Of a stretch of DNA of 64,000 nucleotides, positions 38,218-50,470 are shown in pieces. The DNA comes from Mesaphorura yosii (Eukaryota > Arthropoda > Collembola > Poduromorpha > Tullbergiidae). How positions within the stretch are numbered: the stretch's first letter is position 1; each line of letters starts with the position of its first letter. A program made the translations under genes and the position numbers. The notes below the pieces were generated by a model. That model was not told the DNA's origin and ran no database searches. It saw only the letters and a list, made by a program, of their open reading frames with translations. The stretch lies in the NCBI GenBank assembly GCA_009869945.1, contig WIXG01000311.1, positions 1 to 64,000 of the forward strand. The letters are read 5' to 3'.

Positions 38218-38286
38218 GCATCAGAGGAAAATTTTCCAATCAGGCACTCGATTTGCGGGTTCACGATGCAGAGTTACCTAGGAATT
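38218..38286 (-). repeat. Right terminal inverted repeat
   Basis: Reverse-complement copy of 37532-37600 with two differences. Confidence 0.9.
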
Positions 38287-41200
38287 TACATTAGATACCG
38301 ACCTCAGCCAGTCTCACAGTTTATTGAAGGACTGAACTGAACCATTACCATCTCGGGGCATGCACAGTTGTTGATAAGGAGTCTTGCATGTATTGAGGAG
38401 TATCCTAAGCTAAACAAATAGTCCGACTCAACTGTGCTGAGTTCAATCATTTCCAATTTTAGTAAGACTGCAGATTAGCATCACAGGACAGACAAGAATT
38501 TTTAAGGATTACGAAATCAAAATCCATTACCTTTTCCTTACGAATGCTGTAATAGGCAATTGTTATTGAGCTGCGAATTGATTACCGCCACGCTTGAAAG
38601 ACTCGAGGCACTCGAAGGCCAAGCTGCCGTGCTGTGCCGCCGGTGCGAAGTGGCAAAGCTCTCGACTTGTTCTTTTAGTTTAATTGCAATCGCGAATGGG
38701 AAATCTATCATGCGGTAAATTAGTTCAGAGATCATAGGAAAACTGTACTAATTTCTTACTGCCAAAGTGCGGATTCGGATTGTGCAAATTTAAATTAGAT
38801 TTCAAAGTATTTGCTCGTTTAACGGTTGCATGCCGACCGACAAGGCAAAGTTTTTGAGGTCATAAAATCGGTAGCTGCAGTCGAGTCGTTAAGTTTCGCC
38901 GTCAGTTGTCTTATGAAGGCGAAGACAATTCATTACTGTAACCCACCATGAAAACCGCATTAAGCATGCGGCAGTTAATTCGATCTGCTCGAGTTTTGTG
39001 GCGCAGCAGATCATCACCGGCTATTCATAATTAGCACAGATGCGATGCTGCGAGGCCAAACGATTTTTAATGATGAATTCATGCTTCACGTCAATTAGGA
39101 AGGATCCAGTTTGTACTCGCGTTCTTTTTCTAAAGTCGCTCAGGTTTCATCACATTTTCACTGTTCACTTGCTGCATGACAACTGCCATTCGCAAGAACT
39201 CGACGAGTTGACATGTTAATGGATTGCCAGTGTACATCTTGCTTCGCTCGCTGCATGGGCACGCGTATTAATCAAACTTGAAGTGCACCACTTTTTATGC
39301 CTCTAAATGTTTGATGACAGCATTCAGAAAATGGAGGGCACTGAATAATGAGACCACCACGGCTTTCAGCAGTTACGCAGCTGAAGGGAGACTTTAATTA
39401 ATAAATAGTGAGTGGTTGACAGGAAACCAAGAAACGAATGCTCAGTACAAAGTGCGTGCGGTACGAGTGATTAATTCTAATGAGACAGCACCCACCTGAT
39501 TGATAAGTATTTACGATACATCAACCATTTTGCTTTTGCTACAGATCGCATGTCTGATTCTCGCAGATTCTCAAATCAATCACGGAAATGAACTTTTCCC
39601 GCAACTAAAAACCAGGGCAAACTATTTTGCTTTCGCTTGTTTCTAAATCTTCTAATTAACACGCAGCGTCAACATTCATGGTACACATCGTATTCGTGTT
39701 TATAATTACAAGCGTGATTTACTCATTTACACGAATGATTGACTCTCGATTTTCTGTGCGAACTCTTCACAAACTCGCAACAGTAATGGGAATGGCCATT
39801 GAACTATGGCAGAAGCAAAAAAGATTTTGTCTAGTAAGCATTACCGAATTCATGCCAGTGGCTTGAATGGTAAAAGCCTTTCTTGTGGTTATTCTTGGCT
39901 ACATTGTATCACGAATCGTACAAAAAGTCTCGACTTTTAATTTGTAAAATCATTCCATCAAGACGCTTACACGAGCAGCAGACGCGAATGCTGAAGCTCA
40001 AGGCAGTAGCTTTAAGCAATCTGAAAAAATATCAGAGCAGTCTCAAAGGAGAAAACACGTTCGTGTACCCAACGCCTCAACAATGCGGACTACTAAACTA
40101 AAATATTCGCTCTGCAACATTGTTGCAGTCGTAAACGCAAGATTTAAACTCCATCTACAGCGGCGGACCTCAACGCACAATGTAATACATTGTATGTACG
40201 GAGCACACAAATTTTTCAATGTCTCATTACTATTTCAAAGTTGCAACAAAGTCTTCTAGAGTGAGCATGAGACACTTTAGTGCAACAATGTATTGAGCTC
40301 GCCATTCTCTTCAAGAAATATGTGCATAAAGACAACAAAGAACTCAGACGGTCGCTCAGACGTGTTGTGCAGCACTCAATGCAATGCCACTGGCGGATGA
40401 TTTTCAAAAATTATGCATCGGAACGAGTTTGTCATAAACTCGTCGGTACGTGCCCTGTCCTTGCAATAATGTGCGCACGGTCGGCTATTAACGCTTGTCA
40501 AACACAATAAAACTGAAAACGATAATAAACGAACGGGCAATGAATTCTTTGTAGCAACAATTGCAGTAATGACGTCTTGATTTGTGATCTTGCTGATGTA
40601 ATCTGAACTGGTATGCGACACTGCAGCCAAAATCGTATCGTCTTTCAATGGGTCGGCGCGTTGCGGCTATAAACCGGTGAACATACAAATTACTTGATTA
40701 ACGAAAAGAGTTGACTTGAAGCGTGCATCTAGGCATGCTGGTTGCCATGCGGCTGTAATTAAATCCTGAACCCTCTCTGAGTTATGGTCACGGTGCACGC
40801 GTTCACTGATTCAATATCCAACCCGCATTTTCATAACTGGACTACATCATTGTGTAAAATTCTACGCAATCAGTATTTTTGATCCTGCCAGCAACAATGG
40901 CATCAGAGAATAAAATCCTTCTTCATCAAAGCTGGCTTCCGTTACGGATAGTTTTCTCTCATCCATGGAATTTGGAGTAACGATTCACAATGGACAACTC
41001 AACTTCAAAATTTTGCAGTTGAAGTGGGGATCCCAGTTAATAATGCTCTGAGATTTTTGCCTTGAAATTATACTTTCAATCCTGGCTATAACAACGGACT
41101 TGAAAAGTCGATTTTTAATGCATAAATTGTAACAATGGTGTAAAAATTAAAAGACATTCATTCTTGTTCTGCGCTCATAATATTTGCCTCTTTTGTACAT

Positions 41201-43308
41201 TTTATTTCTCTCACTTGCCTCCGAATAGTAAAAAAAAACTCGTAAAATTGTATGAAAGAAACATCATGGCTGCATAGCTCTAATATTCTGAGGCGCGCAA
41301 AAAAAGAACTCTGTTGATTATTTCTTCAATTCTTCATTGTCAAATTCCCTTTTGTGAATATTCGCAATTACCAAAATAAAGCAAACCAAGTGTGAATTTG
41401 ACATCTTCTGTTGATTTGATCGCATTCGCTTCAATCGAATCGGGAAGAGGACATTCGCGTCACACGTTATTCACCTAATGATTTTGTTATGAAATTAGGC
41501 ACTTAATATTGCCACCAGCCTGGAAACAAAGTTTGTCTGTCAGCAATATGTTAATCGTGCCTCGTCTGCGATAATTGCTACCGATTTTTAATCATGCGCA
41601 AAGGAAAAATAGGGAAACTTCTCGTTCGAATCACCTTGCCGTGTTGCACCGTGACAACAGCCTAGAGCTGAAGATGTGCGTAATTTAGTGCAACGTGGTA
41701 AGCGAATGCTTCAAAACTCTGATATCAGAAACGCAGAACAAATTGATGGACTCGCCTATTTTCTCGCCTGTATGATTTTAGCGGTGAATGATAAATGACC
41801 AATTACGATTTGTCAACATAACTTTCTAAATACACCTTGAAGAGACGAAACTACAAATCACTCAGACTTGTACTCTTTTCATTAATTTGAGGCAGAATAA
41901 AGCAAGTCTATATCAGTGAATGCGCTAAATGAATGCTTTCTGTAAATCCGGACTCAAATTCACCAACTGCCAGAGTTGTGTTAAGTAATCTGACGCCGAC
42001 GGGTTGCATAATATCAACCCGACAAACGAAAATCCTTACGGGTGTGTTGCATGGTATTTTGACATTAATTAGTGTAGTGGTGCGTGGTAAACACATACGT
42101 GCAAAAGCAGGTTCAAATGATGCGAAGAATTTTGAAGTCACCACAAAACAATAATTCATTCGATATGTGTTCATACAATATAATTTAGTAACAAACAACA
42201 ACCATCAATAATTGAGTCTGTCTTGCACGCGTCTCCTACCTCCGCATTTGTTGAATCTCATTTCACAAGAGAAGGACATAAATTTAACAAACTTGTCTCA
42301 TTTTGAACTTAATTCAGCTCCTCAACTGCTGACAAGTTACTTGCGTAAACAAATTGCTTGTAAAGATAGAATTCAGGTTTTCTGTGTCGGATTGTTTTGC
42401 TTTTTACGTGAAGGACATTAAAATGAGGGAGAATCAGTTTTCCCAAAGCAGGAGCACTAAATTATCTTTATATTCTGATTTTATGCTGCCGGTACACGCA
42501 AATTTACAATCTCGAGACCAAACACTGAAATTTGATCCTCAATACAATTAAAATTCCAATATTTTACATTTCCTTCATTTTGGTCCAGGATTTCCAGAGA
42601 CCAGTATTTTGAATGGAAACCACGATTTCATTGGCTGAGTGCAATCGTTGCCAGGCATGACACCAAGACGAAGCGGTGATTTATCTTTATTATGGTTTGC
42701 GAATTCGCATTTGCCCAAGTGAGATTTTTGCATTTGCATTCTTCGTGAGACCGAGCAAGTGCTTACATGATAATTTTCTGATACAAGAGATAAAGCTAAT
42801 AGCACACGCAGTCCATGCCCAAAGCCACAAAGTAAGTTTTCAAGTTCAACTGCATTATTAATTCATACAACTCGTGGAATTATGAGAGAGTGAACCGGCC
42901 GGGATGGGCAGTTGGCAATAAGGAGGTCTGGGTGAGCATTAGCGTGGTTCGAAGTTTCAGTTTCCTTGTCTGTAATTTAGTCAGGTGTAAGTAAGTTGCA
43001 TTAATGTAACAACATCGCCTCACAATGTTTATGTTTCAATAAATGTTAATAATACATCAGGAGAGAAGCAGACTGATGATCTTACATAATGGAAAGAGAA
43101 ACAAGGGAGAACAACGGGATTGCTAGCTTGTTGCTGACCCATTGTGAACTGTAAAAAGTTGCTCGCAAGACGCGTACACAATTAATAATAATAATCGTAT
43201 AATGTGGACTCACACTGCAGCAGATCCAAGATTCGTACAAAGGTGCAGAATCCACTGAAGCGAGCTGCAAATTTGTAACCCATGAAAACCTGAACTTTGT
43301 GATTTTAG

Positions 43309-43422
43309 CGAGAAACCGGAGTCGAAGGCTTTCGGAAGCAAATGCAATAATATGTTTAGAGCAAATAGAGCAAATAGAGTCAATCCGAATATTCGAAAAA
43401 ATGGGAATTATTCACCAGAAGT
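43309..43422 (+). CDS. Internal (possibly cassette) exon of the scaffold gene
   Basis: 114 nt between a good acceptor (TTGTGATTTTAG) and a strong donor (GAAGT/GTAAGT), open throughout. It starts with one completing base and ends with two (phase 2 in, phase 2 out), which matches both neighbours exactly. Skipping it would keep the frame, so it may be alternatively spliced. It encodes a basic, Asn/Arg-rich segment (EKPESKAFGSKCNNMFRANR then ANRVNPNIRKNGNYSPEV) including a short coding duplication, RAN-RAN, from the repeated GAGCAAATA. The family is unknown. Confidence 0.62.
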
Positions 43423-44664
43423 GTAAGTAGAAAACCTTCACACTTGCTACAATTTGCCGGATTGGTACAATTTTGTCTTGGCTCTAGTATAGCGTCAAGT
43501 GTAAATCAAAAGCTGGCCACGGCTACGACTTGCGTTAACTCGATGGCCAACAGGGATTTTTGGCAATTTTAACTTTTAAGGTGTAAGAGGGTTTTTCTAT
43601 TTAACGGAGAGCGAAATCTCATACATCAGCATCACAATTGCTTCGTTACTGGTTGCTAATTCCTCGTGGGGTTTGTAGTCATTCACAATAGAGAAAGATG
43701 CAGCAGAAGAGCATGAAAGATGTGTTGAGGGATTTTCACGCATTGCACTCCGCGTATGATCTCACATGTAGCCATGTTCAGCAGGCCAGATTTGTCGAAT
43801 ACCTGTTGCACGGTGTGCATTAAGCCTCTAAACCCCTCGCACATTTACGCGTCGTGGCATGGGCCCAGCATAAGGCTTTAATATTTAAATGGCAATAATG
43901 CTAAGAAATTAATCGTACTTACGCCGCATACCCTCAAAATTTCTTTCTTTCTCTAAATCTCGAGATAACAGAGAACAAGTACGAAAACTTACTTGCCATT
44001 CATTGAGTCTGTCAGACGATTCTAATTCTGACAGACATCAGCTCGGCTTAATTTAAACCTAACCACGACGACAACGAGAGAACAACGTCTCATAAAGCGT
44101 CTGAGTTAATCTCATCTTAAACTCGAGTGTGTGCTGTGAAAAACAAACCAGAGTGGAATTGCAGCCCAAACGAACCAAACAAACAATTTGTGACAATTTG
44201 CGTTAGCGGCATTTTTAGTAATTGCTAGAAAAACTAGATTTAGCCGTCCTTTCTTATACATCAACTGAAATTTCTTCTAGGAAGTGCCTCTGAGATTTCT
44301 TACTTCCTAGCCTAATGAACAAGAGTTCGCCTTTGTGTAAGTAGTCGCATATTTTCACCGAGTCTCATTAAGTGAACAATAACCTTCCTTGCAAATAGAC
44401 AAATGCTAATTACTTATCTTCTTGAATCAATTAGACTTATTGTGGCGTGTAATTCAGTGACTGGAAGCTTAAAACTCAGATGTTCGTGCCAGATTAAGCA
44501 AAACTTTGTCGCAATCAAGACAATTGCAAGTGCAAGCTTTTCCAAAACAGTTTCTGCACTGAGTTAGTACTGATTTGAATGTGTGATTAATGAATGCCTG
44601 AGTTTCAACAAGGATCCTTCGATAACTTTAAGTTCAGTTCAGACGTAATCATAATTAATCTTAC

Positions 44665-44892
44665 GAACAAACAAGCAAACAATTTGTGAAGTCGCGGACT
44701 GAAATTCTGTAATGCTACATCGGAACTTTCTGCCACAAACTCTTTGATTTCGCTTTCGTTTTCCTCAACTGGACGGCCAAACCTGCGCCGATGCGTTCCG
44801 TTTGCGACATCCAGATTGATGCCCAATAAAGCGGTAAGTCGAGATACGTCTTTTGATTCATTAGTGCACACGCGCACCCAAGAATCGTTTGC
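44665..44892 (-). CDS. Possible exon of a nested minus-strand gene, unidentified
   Basis: On the minus strand a strong acceptor (GCCTTCTTTGCAG) opens a frame of exactly 76 codons that ends at a donor, TTC/GTAAGA, phase 0 at both ends. The peptide (ANDSWVRVCTNESKDVSRLT to SPRLHKLFACLF) has the mixed, Glu-rich composition of coding DNA, and the patch is more G+C-rich than its flanks. The plus strand of the same bases is also open with a donor-like GCG/GTAAGT at 44836, so the strand is uncertain. No family is recognised and no partner exon was found. Confidence 0.3.
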
Positions 44893-47742
44893 CTGCAAAG
44901 AAGGCATTCAAAGGAATTCGTGTGCGCCTTGAAAATTGTCACATTATTTGCGTGCATGCATAAATAATGACACTCGGTGCATTGTTGTGCCATACTTTTG
45001 CCATTAACCGGGAATAATAAATTCATCAGAAGTGTGTTTCGCCGTAAAGCCGAGACAATTCACTACGGCAATAATTTATAAATTGGACACCTTGAAACGC
45101 TGTGCTGCGTTGACATACCGTGAAATAACAGTTGATTTGTTTCGTAAATTGCAATTGTTGGTGTTATGCAATGAAGCGAAGAGTCTTTCGTTCCGTTGAG
45201 TCTCAAACTCGGATCTCTGATGCATTTAATTCTTGTACGTGACATAGCATCAACCGGGACGAGACCAGGTAGAGTTTTCTGACAATCTGCAATAATGACG
45301 TCTTTTGCATCTTAAACACCTGTCGGACTCTGCAATTATCATTTCAATGCAATGCAAACTACATGCGTTCGTTCATCTCTCGGTGCGCCCCTTCCTTGTA
45401 AGAAATTAAACCGATCACGCAGTCGTCGTCTTAATCACGGTAATTTCCAGGCACCAATTTATGAGTCTTGCATGAAACCAGCCGAGATTTTCTAACTGCG
45501 GGCGAAAAGCACCGTTGTAGAAATAGACAGATGATTCACACCTCTTTGTAAGAATTGCAGCGCAATTGTTAACGAAACACAACGTAATGCTAATACAGAA
45601 GCTCATCGTAATTTGAAACAAAAGAGAGATTCTAATCCAAATTGCATGCTTTCGTTTGTGCATCATGATAACAGCACCCTTTACAGTCTTTCAGCTCACA
45701 AAATTGGCTGCTTGACCTACACTGAAGCATTTGTTGCCGTAATCATGGCATGTAAGCTTTACTGGTAAAGAGATATTTCGAACAAAGTTCAGACATCAGT
45801 GTTCCAATGACTGCGTATGAAATCTGATAATAAAATGCAACTTCTTGGAGAAAACGTGCGCTAGCCAGCGTGAGTATGAGTGATTCAATGCTCGTAACAT
45901 TATAATTATTGCCTTATTATGATTCGCATGCGAGAACGAGTATGAGTATACACCCAAAGCGAGCCCAATCTGCAGCCCAGTCCATGCCAACCGGGTACAA
46001 AGTGCAAAAAATTGCAAACAACCTTTTGACTTAACTGTTTTCTTCTCGCCGTATTTTCAGTTTAAATTTTAAAAGCTGTTTGTAGCTTGCCGTAACGCTG
46101 AAAGGTCTTGCGCACTTACCTGTTTGACTTTTAGACAGGGCAAGTGAATTAATTCATGTTTCTGACGAATTGCGTCTGACTTTGATTTATTTTACGTTCA
46201 GTCATTACGGTCGCGACCGGCACGACTGTATTTATCCCATAATCGCATTCTTCTTCCGCTTCGCCAAGTCACTCGTTAATGAAGCTGCTCTCCCTCGACA
46301 CACTGCTGCAGAGGATAATTAATTGCTCATTGCGTAATCGTATTAGTAACAATTTTAGTGCTCAATAAAGTTCACACTTTATTTACACTAATTATTGCCT
46401 GCCGAGCAATTCGCGTTTGAAGTATCTCTTTTTCTGTGCGAGTGCCGGGCACCAGCGACACCAAATTTTATGGCTTGCGGTACGGTCTATTCACTTGTCA
46501 AAATCTTGTTCTTGTTCGCAACTCGACATGACATGGCGTGCGAACTTTGGCATTGCATGACACGCCGTGCTGAGCGAGTGCACTCTGGGCCAAACAGTTA
46601 TTATGATTGACTGACAACAAAATTCCGATCTCCACATGAATCCGCCACGAGTAATGCTCCCGCAGCATTGCTTTGCATTCGCTGCTGCCGCTGTGTTGCA
46701 TGTCATGAACAACTGAATTTTTTAAGCCGGGCCAGTTCAATCCCAGATCTAAGCACGGGATTTATAGCTTGGCGAATGGCGATGGAATGTCTCGAATTGC
46801 ATTCACTGTTACGTGCGTGTAATTCGAAGATGGGAGACCATTTTAATACTCGTTCTTCCAGCTGCAACTCAAATGATCATTTGAGTACGTGTTAATGAAA
46901 ACACTTACTTTTACATAATTAACACTTTCTGATCTCGGTGCACGCATCGCGTGAAACGAAATACACGGTCCTCCCGTCACAGACAGCGGAGTGGACGCAG
47001 AAGGTGATGAGCCTCTGCCTCACTCACTCGCTGTGAATGAAATGAAGAAGGTGTGCTGGTTGGATTCACATGCACAGTTCCATGTCATTACCTCTTAAAT
47101 TATTCAATTTATGCAACAGACACGCCGAAATTATCCTAGCATGCAAGTGCCAGTCACTGCCGAAATTCGTAGCGTGTGTCGAGAAGGTGTGTAGAGTGAA
47201 ATAGAGTTTACATTTTACAGTGTTCGGATGGACAGAGAAGACAGACAGGGTTCAACCTTCCGGACTATTAGAATAAAAGCACATTTTCACACTTGGGGAA
47301 CCAGAAAATACAACATATCGCTAAGATATATCATGCAAGCAAGTACAACTCCTACAAGTTTTTAATTATTTTACCAGTTAAATCTTAACAATGCGGGACA
47401 GATTTTATACGAAACTGTGCAAAATAAAACAGTTTGACCATTAAGGATTGAAAAACAGACGAACTTGCAACTGTAAGGTGTCCAATCAACAATTAAGTGG
47501 AATAGTTAGCAGCTAGAAGAGCCGAAGCACGGACCAAAGGACACGAGCACGCATACAGACTACTGTCGCTGCTATAGCACAAACAAGCTAAGTCCCTTCT
47601 TTTATAGTATGTTTTGGGGCACGAATGCCACAATCATAAATCTCGCCGACTGGGCACTTGAAGCTAGCCAGCCTGCATCTTATGATTTACAGCAAATACG
47701 CTTCCTGAAGTTCCGTCCTCCAGCAGTTGCTTCCAGTAAAAA

Positions 47743-48211
47743 ATGAGCTCGGGAACTAAGAAACGTCGGGTGTCAAACGAAGCAGAAATATTAAATAGCG
47801 AATTAGCAGCTCGACTTGAGGCCCACTACAAGCTGGATTTGACAGAGTGGAATCGCAAATGACTGCAATCAGCGGCGCTCTTGAAACTTTAACAACATCT
47901 ATGGATGCAATTCTTTGCCTACAGAGCTTAAACTATGTAATTCATTACCTGTATCCAAGAAATCTTTAAAAACATTCTTACTTGCGAAGCAAAGACAACG
48001 ATTGGGATTTTAACTTTAGTATTTGAATAGTTAAGTGCAATCATGTCACCTTTGTTTTTTTCTTTTTCTTTTCAAGCAATCTAGAAATTCGACTTTTACT
48101 TAAGCCGTAGCTGGGAGTCAGACCATTTGAATGGGTTTCAGACTACAAACTTCGCAAGTGGAAATGTTCATTGGCCTAATATTTTTGATTGAATACATAC
48201 ATACATACATA
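47743..48211 (+). mobile_element. Internally deleted non-LTR (LINE) retrotransposon remnant
   Basis: Three pieces lie in LINE order. First, a 39-codon frame at 47743-47862 begins MSSGTKKRRVSNEAEILNSE and is charged and helix-like, as at the start of an ORF1; its helical continuation is in another frame (47844-47935), so there is a frameshift. Second, 47924-48013 reads ELKLCNSLPVSKKSLKTFLL and stops. This resembles the C-terminal motif of CR1/L2/jockey-type reverse transcriptase ORFs (NSLP followed by a short KxxLKTFLL segment). Third, a 3' UTR ends in a (TACA)n tail at 48194-48211. Everything between the ORF1 start and the ORF2 end is missing. The 5' limit is not defined; related untranslated sequence may begin near 47.2 kb. 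Confidence 0.6.
48194..48211 (+). repeat. (TACA)n tail of the LINE remnant
   Basis: Four and a half TACA units directly after the element's 3' UTR. Tetranucleotide tails of this kind are typical of several non-LTR retrotransposon clades. Confidence 0.8.
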
Positions 48212-50240
48212 ACGATTATTAGTTTCTCAAATAACAATTGCTGCATTGTAAATGCACGGTGTTTCTTTCTGATACGTTCATACATGGTACGAAAATCTCG
48301 AAAGCGGTGTCGAAAATTGCAAATCCTTCCTTCCGTAATTGAGAAAGTTCACCTTTCGCCTGATTTTATGGCTTTCCTCATTCAGTCTGCACGCGCGGGC
48401 TCGTTACTGAGATATTATTCAGAACTTGATGTAGAAACTCCTTCACTTTTGTACTCGGATGTAAAGAATTGAAAGACGCATGATCCTATAATTGTTTTTA
48501 TTGCCACTTTAGCAATTACGCTCGAGCTCCCTTGCACGAACTCCAGAAACAATACTTCGCGTTTAAGTATAGTTCACAATTCGTAATTGTCACGAAGCAC
48601 GAGCGAAAGACGATTTTCACTCTCGGATCTATACCGACTAATTGCGAGCATTTCGTCATTCACGTTGCTATTGTTAATTAACGTGGTTTACTTCACCTCT
48701 CGTTTTTTCGACAGTAAATTATACCTCAATTTATGGTATCGTAAACGATATGCGTGTGGAGAAGCTTCTTTTTGAAATCTGACCCAGTTTCAATTGAGTT
48801 AATCTGCAGCACGAGATTAATGTTAATCTTACGAATTCATGAGCATCAGAGCATAACAAAACGTATCATGTCACACAAATGCTGAGCATGAACTTTAAAG
48901 AAACCATAACTTTTCTCAATTAATTTTTTGCTGGCAATGTCATGTGCCGATGGAACAGAACAATAATTTTTACTGCTTGAAAATGTGGCATCTTTGTAAT
49001 TTCTCTAACGTAATTTACCTAAGACTATTAAATACTAACCCGGAACCAGCAAAAAGGAGGAACACAGACTACTTCAGCCTCAATGATTGTGACGAAAAGT
49101 GGTAGTAATCGCTGAAATTATCCGAAAATCTTAATTTACTTGTTTACCGTATCAGTGCGTGTCTTCCCTTTTGCAGACTTTACTTGTGTACTGCTGCTTT
49201 TCATTGTTAACATTTCTACACAAATATGAAGCCAAGAGCCAGACAGGGCAAGCGAGTTTGTAAAATTCTTTAAACAACCGCCTCACGGCCGCCGTAAATG
49301 CTAAATGCAAAAATAAACGAAAGGGCGCCTACTCGATGCAAGTACGCCGACTTGTATAATCTGCTTAAGGTTCCTTTTAATGTGCAATGCACAGCGATTG
49401 TGACTATACATTCGCTACTTTAATAATGAAGGGAAAGAATGCGAATGCAAATGTATTGACCGGCCGGCCAAAACATGTTCAAGTTACTGACTCGTGTTTT
49501 CATCCTTTCATGCCCGACCATAATGTGGGAAGTAAGATTACAATCCTTCTCTCTCCACTTCATGAAAATAAAATTTTCTGAACAGGTATGTAACGATTTC
49601 ATTGACAATAAATTTTTATAATTGCACACGAGGAAATCAACTTTGCGCGGATTAAATACGCTACACGAAAACTCCTTCATATCTTTCGTGTTAATCTGGA
49701 AATGAAGGAAGTGAATGAGAGTCCGTCAATACCGTGCCAATATTTTGCGCTTATCAGTCTTATTAGGGTGCTGAGGACACGCCTTGATTGATTTCAATTA
49801 ACTTGACAGTTAGAAGGGTCAGCATGTTCAATACGCAACAAAAGAATTCAGTGCGCATCGTTCAGTTTCCTGTTTACTGCAAATCTTTGCGTGCGGAGTT
49901 GTGCTTGTGAGGTGCGGATCCAAAAACAAACTAAAAGACGCATAACAGCGTGTTCTTTTCCTGATGTGTTGCCCTTGCAATTTATTGCTAGGGATTGGCG
50001 TCATATCCAGATCTGCCAAGACACTCCTCTTCTACGAGTATGAGGCACTCTGCTTTTCGACTCCTGTTGTCTTTTTATGGGGAATATTTCAAAGGTCGGT
50101 TTGAACAAAGGGCCAGCGTGACATTCATTTTCACTTTGCAAAAACACAGACACGTCCAGGGTCTTTTTTACTAAACTGCTGCGTAGGAATGGTGGTCGCA
50201 AGTCCTAAATGATAATTTGAAAGTCGTAAATTTTATTCAG

Positions 50241-50470
50241 GCGGTAAAACTTCGTGGTGCCGAGTTCCTCGTCCGCCCTTCGCTGTGTTCTGCCTCATTA
50301 GGGACAGTCAGACAGGCGATGTAATGGCGAAGCTCCAGTTCTGTGCCCTGTCGCTGTCTTGCATATATCCCAGGCAGGCCATAATTGCTGCATGGACTTC
50401 GAGTTATGATTTACGCTCCATTCATGATCTCGTAATAACAATTCCTGACATGGAGATTACTGTCGGCTTG
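50241..50470 (+). CDS. Possible exon of an unidentified gene
   Basis: A 230-nt patch, richer in G+C than its flanks, lies between a good acceptor (AATTTTATTCAG) and a strong donor (GGCTT/GTAAGT). One frame is open throughout (phase 1 in, phase 2 out). It encodes a Cys/Ile-rich peptide that includes WCRVPRPPFAVFCLIRDSQT. Its exit phase would fit the exon at 56921, but its entry phase does not fit the exon at 43309, so it is not placed in the scaffold gene model. It may be an alternative exon or chance. Confidence 0.28.

Larger units (their letters stand above)
37532..38286. mobile_element. Short transposon with long terminal inverted repeats (about 755 bp) and two divergent small ORFs
   Basis: The ends 37532-37600 and 38218-38286 are inverted copies. 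Over 70 bp, counting one flanking base, only two positions differ (37565, and the pair formed by 37597 and 38221). The termini start AATTCCTAGG, and both are flanked by TA (37530-37531 and 38287-38288), as expected for TA-targeting DNA transposons. Weaker pairing continues inward for about 7 bp. There is no transposase, so it must be non-autonomous. Unlike a simple MITE, its interior holds two open frames pointing away from a 41-bp gap. The near-identical ends indicate a recent insertion. It lies inside the inferred first intron of the scaffold gene. Confidence 0.88.
34943..43308 (+). other. Intron 1 of the scaffold gene (about 8.4 kb, inferred)
   Basis: It begins GTAAGC and ends GATTTTAG. 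It contains the inverted-repeat element at 37532-38286. Elsewhere there are only short open frames without domains. A G+C-rich patch ending in a donor-like GTAC/GTGAGT near 35671 could be an alternative untranslated first exon, but nothing confirms this. Confidence 0.45.

Noticed and set aside
40923..40937. Minus strand holds AGCCAGCTTTGATGA, identical to the middle of miR-2 family microRNAs
   Set aside because: The seed half (TATCACAG) is absent, and no pairing arm that could form a precursor hairpin was seen next to it. Treated as coincidence.
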